This document shows, one piece after another, positions 8,767 through 16,503 of a stretch of 64,000 bases of DNA (the stretch's first letter is position 1; the number at the start of each line of letters is the position of its first letter). Origin of the DNA: Rhizobium sp. WYCCWR10014 (GTDB taxonomy: Bacteria; Pseudomonadota; Alphaproteobacteria; Rhizobiales; Rhizobiaceae); assembly GCF_001657485.1 (NCBI RefSeq), contig NZ_LXFU01000027.1, positions 62,001 through 126,000 of the forward strand, written 5' to 3'. The position numbers and the translations under genes were made by a program. A model generated the notes under the pieces. The model saw only the letters and a list, made by a program, of their open reading frames with translations, was not told the DNA's origin and ran no database searches.

Positions 8767-8985
8767 TTAGCCATCATAATGGCCCGAGAGCGCCGCCTCC
8801 ACAGACTTAACTGTCACAGCCAAATTCACGCCCTTCGTCACCGTCGAGCCGGTCGCTCGAAGATCGGTCACCACTTTCAGCCCGCCCGACTTGGGAAGCG
8901 GGAGCGGCACTACAGTGCCGGCGGTCAGATCAGCAACCCAGAGTCCATCTTCACCTTCAACACTAATAATAACAACTGTAGCCAT
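8767..8985 (-). CDS. Hypothetical 72-residue protein downstream of the SARP-like regulator
   Basis: A small frame (MATVVIISVEGEDGLWVADL...) with GAGGGA ten bases before the ATG. It begins 30 bases after the stop of the large regulator gene on the same strand, so the two probably form one transcript. The protein is predicted soluble and beta-rich, has no cysteine, no signal peptide and only a short charged segment. I recognise no family. Its position between a tRNA-like fragment and an atypical regulator suggests acquired DNA. Confidence 0.55.
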   Translation of the reverse strand: MATVVIISVEGEDGLWVADLTAGTVVPLPLPKSGGLKVVTDLRATGSTVTKGVNLAVTVKSVEAALSGHYDG

Positions 8986-9015
8986 GTCTTCTTTCCCTCT
9001 TCTAATGATTGGTGT

Positions 9016-10944
9016 TTAAAATCCAGCTTTCTTCAGGCCCTCACGATAAAGGTCTTTATGCCATTGCTCTTTACTTGGAACCGCGGACAACCATTTGTCC
9101 ACGTCGAAGTCGGGGTTGCCTTCGCGAAATCTCCGTACGAAGACCCGCGCCTTGTCCTGACGATCCAGCATCGCCCAGCTCGCGGCTGATAACCTGTCCG
9201 CCAGACTAGGGTCGGCCATCTGCCCAATGCAGTCCAGCGAAGCCTCGAATTCGCCGAGGGCATAGTTTGCTCCCGCGGCGGTCCAAAAATAGGTATCAGG
9301 ACCGAGCGGATTCAACTCGATAGCCCGCTCGATCTTTCGCAAGGCCATGGCGGGGAGCGAACAATGAACCAACGTGTCCGCGTAGTCGGCAATCACGTCG
9401 GCGTAGTGCGGAGCAAGGCTCTCCGCCACTTCCATTGCCTCGGCGCTTTCGTCAAACGCCCCCTGCAACAGTTTGGCGACTCCGAACTCGCGATACCCAT
9501 CGGCGAAGTCCGGACGCGTCTCGGTGGCCTGCTTTGCTAAGGTCTCCGCCGTTTGCAAAAGCTCGATATCACCTCGGGCTGTTAGCAACCATTCCTTCGA
9601 GTAGGTCCGCGCCATCGAACTCTGCGCCGGTGCGAAATCGGGGCTTACGCTGAGGGCGGCTTTCATTTCCTTGCGCGCACGCCGCAGGTTCGGAAGCGTC
9701 AACCGCGCCAGGTGCCGCCTGCCGACAAGATATCGATGGTAAGCGACCGGGTTCAGATCTTCGCGCAACGCCTCGTGGCGCTCGATTTCACCGGATACGG
9801 ACAGCGCGATCCGTCGGGCGACGGTTCTCCGGTCTTTGACGAGATCCATATGATCAAGGCTGAATCTTTCGGCCCAAACAATTTGATTTTGGTCGAAAAA
9901 GATCAGTTGGGCGAACAGGGTGACTTCATCGCCCGTATTGCTGATCCGGGTATCGAGGATGTAATTGACGCGATGCCGTTCAAAGAAGGCCTTCTGCGTC
10001 TCCGTGTGATGGCCGATCTGAACCGCTGAATACGGGGCTATGACCTCCAGGCTGTTGAAAGCACAAAATCCGATCGTGATATCTTCGACCAAAGATGCGG
10101 CGAGAAAACCGGCTTGAGGGCGGACGGATTGGTTCTTGGGCGGAAGCAGCACCAGGCGGGGAATTGCAATGCGGATATCCTGGGGCTCAAGGGGAAGAGC
10201 GGTCTCGAGTTTCGCCTGTGAAGGCGCTGATGTCGGACGGAGGGATATGGCGTCACTGTCGGATCTGGTGTGCGCTGCGATCCCTCGCAAAATCGCATTC
10301 CGCCGCTGTTCAAAATGGTTGCGAAGGGACGCAACCTCTTCTTCCGCCTGGAATATCTCTATGAGCATTTGCAGCGTATCGGGATCCTTCGGCTCCGCGC
10401 GAAAGAGGATAACTGCAGCCTTCCTCAGGAGTTCGGATTCTTTCGGCGACTGCGCCAGTCGGGACGCCGTTCTCAATGTATTTCCGAGAAGCGCGATATG
10501 GCAAATTTCGCGCTCGGCGAGCCACCGTTGAAACGGACGGCTATGACTGTGAACCGACCCCAGAAAAGGCTGGTCCATCAGCTTCACGAGCTGCTTAAGC
10601 CGGGAGAACGGTTCAAGCTCTTCCTCCGTCTCTGATAGCAGGATGTCGGAAGACAGAGAGTCGCGGTCGAGAGTGACCATGTTGCCGCGGGACGAAAGCA
10701 TGTTTATCCCGAGTTCAATTTGACGGGCCTTCATTCTCGAAATCAACTTACGCAAGGTCGCAAGCGAATCGTCCCTGTCGGCGTCGCCCCAGAGAAAGCT
10801 CGCCAACGTCGTTCGATCCGCGGAACCCCGATCGGCCGTAAACAAATATGCGAGAAGCAGCAGGCCCTTCTCGGGAAACGCGACAAGGCTCCCATCCCCA
10901 TCAATGAGCTGCAACCTACCAAAGGTCTTCAGAACAAAAGCCAT
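9016..10944 (-). CDS. SARP-like transcriptional regulator with TolB-like and TPR regions
   Basis: A 642-residue protein. Residues 1-95 resemble the winged helix of SARP/OmpR-type activators (LLLLAYLFTADRG...LASFLWGD...LRKLISRMK). Residues 100-225 look like the helical bacterial transcriptional activation domain. Residues about 265-385 resemble the TolB-like domain found in CadC and adenylate-cyclase-linked regulators (IPRLVLLPPKNQS...SLVEDITIGF). The rest is TPR-like helical repeats. No transmembrane helix is seen. The ATG at 10944 follows AAAGGG; a GTG at 10959 is an alternative. Codon choice is less GC-biased than in the neighbours. Its target is unknown; the co-directional 72-residue gene may be part of its system. 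Confidence 0.75.
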   Translation of the reverse strand: MAFVLKTFGRLQLIDGDGSLVAFPEKGLLLLAYLFTADRGSADRTTLASFLWGDADRDDSLATLRKLISRMKARQIELGINMLSSRGNMVTLDRDSLSSDILLSETEEELEPFSRLKQLVKLMDQPFLGSVHSHSRPFQRWLAEREICHIALLGNTLRTASRLAQSPKESELLRKAAVILFRAEPKDPDTLQMLIEIFQAEEEVASLRNHFEQRRNAILRGIAAHTRSDSDAISLRPTSAPSQAKLETALPLEPQDIRIAIPRLVLLPPKNQSVRPQAGFLAASLVEDITIGFCAFNSLEVIAPYSAVQIGHHTETQKAFFERHRVNYILDTRISNTGDEVTLFAQLIFFDQNQIVWAERFSLDHMDLVKDRRTVARRIALSVSGEIERHEALREDLNPVAYHRYLVGRRHLARLTLPNLRRARKEMKAALSVSPDFAPAQSSMARTYSKEWLLTARGDIELLQTAETLAKQATETRPDFADGYREFGVAKLLQGAFDESAEAMEVAESLAPHYADVIADYADTLVHCSLPAMALRKIERAIELNPLGPDTYFWTAAGANYALGEFEASLDCIGQMADPSLADRLSAASWAMLDRQDKARVFVRRFREGNPDFDVDKWLSAVPSKEQWHKDLYREGLKKAGF

Positions 10945-11370
10945 TTGCCCTTTAGCCACCAGACGTCCCGGCGTTCACAATGAAAAGTGACGTGCGCGTA
11001 TTGCAACAGTATAAGTCGCAAACTCTCCCCTACCGGCACTTTGTCCCAATGTCCGGCGAAATTCAATAAGCTTTCTGTCGCAAGAGTTGTGTTATGTATC
11101 CTATGCCAACTGGCATGATTTTTCGCAATCGACTGTCCCCAACCTTGCAGCAATCAGCATGCCGGATTGCCGCTTTGAATTCAGCTGGACGTTCGAAGCG
11201 ACCCTTTGGAACGCCATGTTCCCGACGCCTGATATCCGGCACTGGGCTCTCCAGCCGATATCAGATTGTTGTGGAGGGTGATAGGCTTCCAAACTTCGAA
11301 ACGGAATCGTTTCCCAGCCATTGAATATCGGTTGAGAATACCGCCTCTCTTTGTTAGCAGGGAGAACCAC
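10945..11370. other. AT-richer intergenic region between the regulator and tRNA-Leu
   Basis: About 425 bases with lower GC than the surroundings. It must hold the promoter of the minus-strand regulator gene and that of the plus-strand tRNA gene. Short frames here lack ribosome-binding sites and similarity to anything I know. An imperfect pairing of GATATC-type sequences around 11230-11265 is the only local structure I could see. Confidence 0.4.
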
Positions 11371-11658
11371 GCGGACGTGGTGGAATCGGTAGACACAAGG
11401 GACTTAAGGTAAAATTGAGTGCACTGGCGGAAACGCCGGCTGTAGAACTGCTCAAAGTCGGGGAAACCTGTCAGATGGCAATCCCGAGCCAAGCCCCGCC
11501 AGGGGAAGGTGTAGAGACTAGACGGGCAGCACCTAAGGCAAAGCTAGGGTGAAGGTATAGTCCAGACCACAAACGCCGAAAGGCGGCGGTGAAAGCCGTA
11601 GCGGTAAGAAAATCCCTCGGCCTAGGCTATGCGGGTTCGACCCCCGCCGTCCGCACCA
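11371..11658 (+). tRNA. tRNA-Leu(UAA), interrupted by a group I intron
   Basis: The exons are 11371-11405 and 11609-11658. Joined, they give an 85-base class II tRNA. The acceptor stem GCGGACG pairs with CGTCCGC, the anticodon stem GGGA pairs with TCCC around the loop CTTAAAA (anticodon UAA), and there is a long variable arm. The T-arm is GCGGG/CCCGC with loop TTCGACC, and discriminator A and CCA are encoded. The interruption falls between U34 and A35, exactly where the cyanobacterial and plastid tRNA-Leu introns lie. A large hairpin begins at the last base of the tRNA. Confidence 0.93.
11406..11608 (+). ncRNA. Group I self-splicing intron (203 nt) in tRNA-Leu(UAA)
   Basis: The intron follows U34 of the 5' exon, giving the usual U at the 5' splice site, and ends with the expected terminal G at 11608. 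The conserved core elements can be read in order. A Q/P7-side segment GGCAATCCCGAGCCAAG lies at 11477-11493. The R element, with AGAGACTAGACGG, is near 11512-11524. The S element GAAGGTATAGTCC is at 11551-11563. This matches the small subgroup IC3 introns of cyanobacterial tRNA-Leu. It is too short for a homing endonuclease and has no coding frame, so it probably depends on autocatalysis and vertical inheritance. Confidence 0.9.
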
Positions 11659-11712
11659 GCCTTCGCTCTGTGAGCTTCGGCTCGGCGAGCCAAAGCTCAC
11701 AGAGCGAAGGCT
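11658..11712 (+). terminator. Long hairpin directly after tRNA-Leu
   Basis: Perfect 19-base arms (11658-11676 with 11694-11712) are extended inward by one more pair, a C/A mismatch and a 5-bp stem (11679-11683 with 11687-11691) with a GGC loop, so nearly all 55 bases fold as one hairpin. It starts at the last base of the tRNA. No U-run follows, so it is a terminator or 3'-processing structure rather than a textbook intrinsic terminator. Confidence 0.65.
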
Positions 11713-11847
11713 GTCGCGCCGTAGTTCCGTCAGGAACGAAGGCGGACTGGCTCGACAATGTTCGGGTTAGCTGCACCGTTTTTCGAATGTACTAAAAGGC
11801 GCGGCGAGCCTCACGCCCGCCGCACCTCTTCATTCCGGCGTCAAAGA

Positions 11848-12444
11848 TCAGGCGAGCTTGGCAGCAAGCTTGGCGACATAAGCGCCCTGGTATTTTGCGC
11901 CTTCCAGCTCGATCTCGGAAGGCTGGCGCGAGCCGTCGCCGTTGGTGATGGTGGAAGCGCCGTAAGGCGAGCCGCCCTTGACTTCCTCGGTGCCCATCTG
12001 GCCCTGGAAGGCATAAGGCAGGCCGGCCACGACCATGCCCTGGTGCAGGAAGGTCGGGATGAAGCCAAGGATGGTCGATTCCTGGCCGCCGTGCTGGGTG
12101 GCCGAAGAGGTGAAGACCGAACCGAGCTTGCCGACGAGCTTGCCGGCGAACCAGAGGCCGCCCGTCTGATCCCAGAAATTGCGCATCTGCGAGGCGACCG
12201 TGCCGAAGCGGGTGCCGGCGCCGACGATGATCGCGTCATAGTCCGCCAGTTCGTCGACGGTGGCGATCGGAGCCGCCTGATCGACCTTGTAATAGGAAGC
12301 CTTGGCGACGTCTTCGGGAACCAGTTCCGGAACGCGCTTGACGGTGACCTCGGCACCGGCCGACTTCGCGCCTTCGGCGACGGCATAGGCCATGGTTTCG
12401 ATATGGCCGTAAGCCGAATAATAAAGGACGAGAACCTTCGCCAT
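11848..12444 (-). CDS. wrbA: NAD(P)H:quinone oxidoreductase WrbA
   Basis: A 198-residue flavodoxin-like enzyme of the normal WrbA length. The FMN phosphate loop ([15 protein letters not shown]) opens the protein, [21 protein letters not shown] is the WrbA-specific stretch near residue 76, and HGGQESTI near residue 117 contributes to the active site. WrbA is a tetrameric cytoplasmic enzyme that reduces quinones by two electrons, which limits oxidative stress. AAGGAAGA lies before the ATG. It appears monocistronic. Confidence 0.94.
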   Translation of the reverse strand: MAKVLVLYYSAYGHIETMAYAVAEGAKSAGAEVTVKRVPELVPEDVAKASYYKVDQAAPIATVDELADYDAIIVGAGTRFGTVASQMRNFWDQTGGLWFAGKLVGKLGSVFTSSATQHGGQESTILGFIPTFLHQGMVVAGLPYAFQGQMGTEEVKGGSPYGASTITNGDGSRQPSEIELEGAKYQGAYVAKLAAKLA

Positions 12445-12729
12445 CTTCTATCTTCCTTGAAACATCGGGTTGAATTTCGTGCCCGACGCGATTTCTATCA
12501 GCGCGCATAGTTGAACAAAGCCCCGCTATGAAGAACTCAGTGTTCACCACCCGGAGACGAAAATTCGCTTGCGGTTTTCATTTCGGCAAAAATGACGCAT
12601 CGCCCGAATTAAAGAGTTAGCGCATGATGTCGTCCGAAAACCGCCTGCACTTTTCGGCATCATGCTCTGGGTTTGCAAAGCGACCGAACGGCGCTACCTA
12701 TTTCCCAGCCTCACATCACGGAACATCCC

Positions 12730-13506
12730 ATGAGCCAAGACATCGTCGTCACCGCCGCCATGCTCGCCATTGGCGACGAACTTCTCTCCGGCCGTACCAA
12801 GGATAAAAATATCGGCCATCTCGCCGATTTGCTGACACTTTCCGGCATCGACCTCAAGGAAGTGCGCATCGTCGCCGACGACGAGGAGGCGATCGTCGAG
12901 GCGCTCAACGCGCTTCGCGGCAAATATGATTATGTCTTCACCTCGGGCGGCATCGGGCCGACGCATGACGACATCACCGCCGATGCCATCTCCAAGGCTT
13001 TCGGCGTGCCCTGCGAATACGACGAAACAGCAATGACACTGCTTGCCGAGATGTACCGGCGCCGAGAGATGGAATTCACCGAGGCGCGCCAGCGCATGGC
13101 GCGCATGCCGCGCGGGGCTGTGCATATCGCCAATCCGGTCTCGACGGCGCCCGGCTTCATCATCGGCAACGTCCATGTCATGGCCGGCGTGCCGCAGGTC
13201 TTTCAGGCGATGGTCGACAATGTGCTGCCGACGCTTCGAACCGGCACGCCGGTGCTCTCGCTCGCCATCGCCTGCCCTTACGGCGAAGGCGAGATCGGCA
13301 CACCCTTGACCGCGATCCAGAAAGCACATCCGGAAACCAGCATCGGTTCCTACCCGCGTTATATCGGCCAGAAATTTTCGACCGAGATTGTCGTGCGTGG
13401 CCGCTCGCAGACGGCAATCGATGCGGCCGGCGCCGAGGTGCGTGCGATGATCGACGCCATCCGCCAAAGGAAGGACATCGCCGAAAACCATTCCGCCGAG
13501 GCTTGA
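12730..13506 (+). CDS. CinA/MoaB-type molybdopterin-binding domain protein
   Basis: A 258-residue protein. Residues 5-170 form the MoCF/MoaB-like domain that also opens CinA (AAMLAIGDELLSGRTKDKN, then TSGGIGPTHDDIT). The C-terminal nicotinamide-nucleotide amidase domain of full CinA is absent. Such short forms are common in alphaproteobacteria, and their reaction is not settled: they could be ADP-ribose pyrophosphatase-like or pterin-binding. I chose the ATG at 12730 because the sequence before it has no similarity to the family. Only a weak GGA ribosome-binding site precedes it. Confidence 0.82.
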   Translation: MSQDIVVTAAMLAIGDELLSGRTKDKNIGHLADLLTLSGIDLKEVRIVADDEEAIVEALNALRGKYDYVFTSGGIGPTHDDITADAISKAFGVPCEYDETAMTLLAEMYRRREMEFTEARQRMARMPRGAVHIANPVSTAPGFIIGNVHVMAGVPQVFQAMVDNVLPTLRTGTPVLSLAIACPYGEGEIGTPLTAIQKAHPETSIGSYPRYIGQKFSTEIVVRGRSQTAIDAAGAEVRAMIDAIRQRKDIAENHSAEA

Positions 13507-13614
13507 GGGCAAAGCCGGACCTGGAGGCCATCCTTGATCCCTATCAAGGAACAGGAGAACGGTCCGAAGCATTCCTTCCCTCGCGCAAGCCATTTCAGCG
13601 CAAGGAGAATTGAT

Positions 13615-14457
13615 ATGTCTTACAAAACCATTCTCGCCATTCTCGATACATCAGACAATAGTACCGCGGTTGCCGATTTCGCCTTTGCCATCGCTGCTGA
13701 AAGCGGCGCCCATGTGATCGGCCTGCATGCCGAAATCATCTCTGCCGTGCCGCTGGTGGCGCCGATGGAAATCCCCGATCCCGTTGCCGTGCAGGCGCTG
13801 CAGGATATGGCGCATAGCGAAACGATTGCCGTCGAGCGCATTTTTCGCGCGAAGGCGGAGGCATCAGGCGCCTCCTCCGAATGGCGCAGCTTTGCCACAT
13901 CCACTGGCTATGGCTCCGCACCGCTGATCGAAAGTGCCCGCAGCGCCGACCTCCTGATCGCATCGCAGGCTGACCCGGCCAGACCTTCCGACAGCCACGT
14001 CGACGTCGACAGTTTCCTTTTCGAAACCGGTCGGCCGGTACTGATGATCCCCTATATCATTCGCCAGCCGAAGCCGATCAAGCGCGTGCTGATCGCCTGG
14101 AACGGCTCGAAGGAGGCGGCGCGCGCGACCTTCGACGCGCTGCCGATCCTCAAAGCCGCCGACGAGGTGGAGATCTTTTCGGTCGATCCGGCCGACACGG
14201 CGCTGCAATCGCCGCTGACCGCTGGTGCCGACATCGCCGCGACGCTTGCACGTCATGGCGTGAAGACGACGCTTTCGACGGCGCAAAGTGTGGACAAGAG
14301 CGCATCGCATGTCATCGAAAACCGGCTTTCGGACAGCAGCATCGATCTTCTCGTCATGGGCGCCTATACGCATTCCTGGCTCTGGCAGATGATCTTCGGC
14401 GGCACGACGAAGACCTTGCTGCAATCGATGACGGCGCTGACCCTGTTATCGCGTTGA
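13615..14457 (+). CDS. Tandem universal stress protein (UspA family)
   Basis: A 280-residue protein with two Usp folds. The first covers about residues 2-145 (KTILAILDTSDNSTAVADFA), and the second about 155-280 (KRVLIAWNGSKEAARA). The second keeps an ATP-binding-type glycine loop near the end (MGAYTHSWLWQMIFGGTT), and the first appears to have lost it. AAGGAG lies seven bases before the ATG. Usp proteins are cytoplasmic and help survival under starvation and oxidative or envelope stress. It stands alone between a CinA-like gene and gpt. Confidence 0.88.
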   Translation: MSYKTILAILDTSDNSTAVADFAFAIAAESGAHVIGLHAEIISAVPLVAPMEIPDPVAVQALQDMAHSETIAVERIFRAKAEASGASSEWRSFATSTGYGSAPLIESARSADLLIASQADPARPSDSHVDVDSFLFETGRPVLMIPYIIRQPKPIKRVLIAWNGSKEAARATFDALPILKAADEVEIFSVDPADTALQSPLTAGADIAATLARHGVKTTLSTAQSVDKSASHVIENRLSDSSIDLLVMGAYTHSWLWQMIFGGTTKTLLQSMTALTLLSR

Positions 14458-14593
14458 TTGGCTGCTCTTGCCTTTTGCCGGCAAATCCCGCTAATTGCGG
14501 CGACCGATGACAGCTTCGAGCCTCGGCCCCATCTCGCGCAGTTCCGGCTGCGCGATTTGCGTTTTGCCAGTCGCCGCTTCAAGCCCGTCCGGT

Positions 14594-14619
14594 CGCCGGC
14601 AAACGGCGTGTCGTTTTTT
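14594..14619 (+). terminator. Hairpin plus T-run between the usp gene and gpt
   Basis: A 5-bp CGCCG/CGGCG stem (14594-14598 with 14604-14608) is followed by a run of six T at 14614-14619, just 20 bases before the gpt start. It could terminate transcription from the universal stress gene or attenuate gpt expression. The stem is short, so confidence is moderate. Confidence 0.4.
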
Positions 14620-14637
14620 ATGCCGCGGAGCAGCCCT

Positions 14638-15132
14638 ATGTCCCTTCCCGATAAAGCCTTTCCCGTTTCCTGGGATCAGTTCCACCGCGACGCACGCGCC
14701 CTTGCCTGGCGGCTTGCCGGCCTTGATCAGACGTTCAAGGCGATCGTCTGCATCACCCGCGGCGGCCTCGTTCCGGCTGCGATCATTTCGCGCGAACTGA
14801 ACATCCGGCTGATCGAGACCGTCTGCGTCGCTTCCTATCATGACTATGTGAACCAGGGCGACATGGTGCTGCTCAAGGGAATAGCGCCCGAACTTCAAGA
14901 AAATGGCGGCGAAGGCGTGCTCGTCGTCGACGATCTGACGGATACCGGCAAGACCGCCGCACAGGTGCGCACCATGCTGCCGAAGGCACATTTCGCCTGC
15001 GTCTATGCCAAGCCGAAGGGTGTGCCGACCGTCGACACTTTCATCACCGAGGTGAGCCAGGATACCTGGATCTACTTCCCCTGGGACATGGGCTTCACCT
15101 ATCAGGAGCCGATCGCCAAGGGCGCGCGTTGA
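14638..15132 (+). CDS. gpt: Xanthine phosphoribosyltransferase
   Basis: A 164-residue type I phosphoribosyltransferase. The PRPP-binding motif is [13 protein letters not shown] near residue 100, and [10 protein letters not shown] near residue 38 is the second PRPP loop. The C-terminal [10 protein letters not shown] matches the XGPRT family. It converts xanthine and guanine, with PRPP, to XMP and GMP in purine salvage. I chose the ATG at 14638 because the family begins about 20 residues before the first PRPP loop and CGGAG precedes it; an ATG at 14620 would add six residues. Confidence 0.92.
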   Translation: MSLPDKAFPVSWDQFHRDARALAWRLAGLDQTFKAIVCITRGGLVPAAIISRELNIRLIETVCVASYHDYVNQGDMVLLKGIAPELQENGGEGVLVVDDLTDTGKTAAQVRTMLPKAHFACVYAKPKGVPTVDTFITEVSQDTWIYFPWDMGFTYQEPIAKGAR

Positions 15133-15325
15133 TCGCCACCGATCTCAACGCGCAACCACCGTATTTACCACTTGAAATTGTTCCAGATTTTGTCAGCGAG
15201 GCTTCCTGAATCCGCTATCGGGATCTGCACATCTATTTTATCTTTCGCTCATAAACTCGACAGATGCGAATCGTGTCAGGTTGCGCCTAAAGCGTGCAGC
15301 GAACAATGCGGGTATAGGGAACAAG

Positions 15326-15916
15326 ATGGCGCGGTGGGGGCATATAGGAGCGGTTGTGACCGTCGGGCTGGCAACCTTTCTGTTTCCGCTGATGCCCGTC
15401 CACGCTGAGCCTGCCTATATTCCCCTCGTGCGCGACTACGTCGAGAAACAGGTCCGGCCAATCGTGGAAACGCGATTGGTGCTGAACGCCATTGCCGAAC
15501 AGAACGCGAAATTCGGCAACGTCAGCGAAATGGATATGCGGGTGCTCGACGAGACCTACCGGTCGGAACTTGATCAGCACCACCTGCATATGGTCAAGCT
15601 GCTGCTCGACAAATCCGTGTCGCACTACCTGAAAGCCAGGCAGGACGCCTCGCAAGGGGTCATCCTCGAATTTTTCGTCACCGACAGCCACGGGCTGAAT
15701 GTCGGGCAGAGCACCATCACCGCCGACTATTGGCAGGGCGACGAGGAGAAATATCTCAGAACCTTCGCCAACAGCTCCCGGGAGATCTTCATCGACCGGG
15801 CCGAACGCAACGAATCCACCCAGAATCTCGAAACGCAGGCCAGCTTCGTCGTCATGGACGAAGAGAACAGACCGATTGGCGTCGCCATCGTCACCATCGC
15901 CATCGATGCGCTCTGA
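15326..15916 (+). CDS. Secreted protein of unknown function, PDC/Cache-like
   Basis: A 196-residue protein with a clear signal peptide (ARWGHIGAVVTVGLATFLFP, cleavage after VHA near residue 28). The mature part holds helices and then a sheet-rich region near residues 110-196 (ILEFFVTDSHGLNVGQS...DYWQGDEEKY...VVMDEENRPIGVA) that resembles the PDC/Cache sensor fold, but without a cytoplasmic output domain. It may be a periplasmic ligand-binding partner for a membrane sensor coded elsewhere. The ATG at 15326 follows AGGGAA. The family is unnamed to me. Confidence 0.7.
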   Translation: MARWGHIGAVVTVGLATFLFPLMPVHAEPAYIPLVRDYVEKQVRPIVETRLVLNAIAEQNAKFGNVSEMDMRVLDETYRSELDQHHLHMVKLLLDKSVSHYLKARQDASQGVILEFFVTDSHGLNVGQSTITADYWQGDEEKYLRTFANSSREIFIDRAERNESTQNLETQASFVVMDEENRPIGVAIVTIAIDAL

Positions 15917-16329
15917 CAGGCACTTGCACCCGTGCGAATCGCCATGCCCATTTGCGCCGGAAATGCCATCACAAGATTTGCCATAGGACGCTTTTTTGCC
16001 GTTCCGACGTTTTCCTTAGCCGGCAACACCTGCAAGCCATTGTAATTTCAGCGCTCCCCGGCTTTCCCCAATCTCCACAGGCGCATCCACAACATGTTGT
16101 GGTTAGCAATCAATTAAAAGCCAGCCCTTGACGGAATCAGCTGTTTCAAACTTTACTACTTCTGATGTTGCGGCGGCGACAGGACCGGAGGTAACGAGCC
16201 CGGTTCCCTTTTGAAAATTAGGACGCGGAATCAGGGCAATGGACCGGGAACGGGTCAAGCCTGAGGGTTTTTGCGCGGTTTTCAGCCTCCAAAAAAAGTG
16301 ACATTGGGACTGGCGATAATAAGCTGTTA
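15917..16329. other. Long upstream region of nrdJ with a 16-bp palindrome
   Basis: No gene is visible in this stretch. It contains a perfect 16-base palindrome CCACAACATGTTGTGG at 16087-16102, overlapped on the left by a TCCACA-type sequence resembling a degenerate DnaA box. A TTGACG at about 16129, with TTTACT 18 bases later, could be a sigma-70 promoter. I saw no cobalamin riboswitch core, although nrdJ uses B12. Confidence 0.4.
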
Positions 16330-16345
16330 ATACTATATTTAGTGT
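16330..16345 (+). promoter_or_regulatory. Candidate NrdR box upstream of nrdJ
   Basis: The 16 bases ATACTATATTTAGTGT closely follow the NrdR consensus (ACACWATATATWGTGT type), including the near-palindromic ACTATATTTAGT core. CTATAT could also serve as a -10 element, so NrdR binding would block the promoter. It lies about 160 bases before the nrdJ start. NrdR sites usually come in pairs and I found only one convincing copy. Confidence 0.5.
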
Positions 16346-16503
16346 TTGCAGCCACCATCACCACAAGATACAGGAAGGTCATCTCCGGATGACACCCCTG
16401 TCACGATACGGAAACGAGACTGGCTGCACGACGACAAAGTGCCGCCGGATAGGAATTTTGCGCCTCGGTCGCGGGGACCGGGCGCCAACACGAGGTCAAG
16501 ACC

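Noticed and set aside
16140..16503. A cobalamin riboswitch before nrdJ
   Set aside because: I looked for the B12-box and the conserved core and saw neither; an NrdR-like site explains control better.
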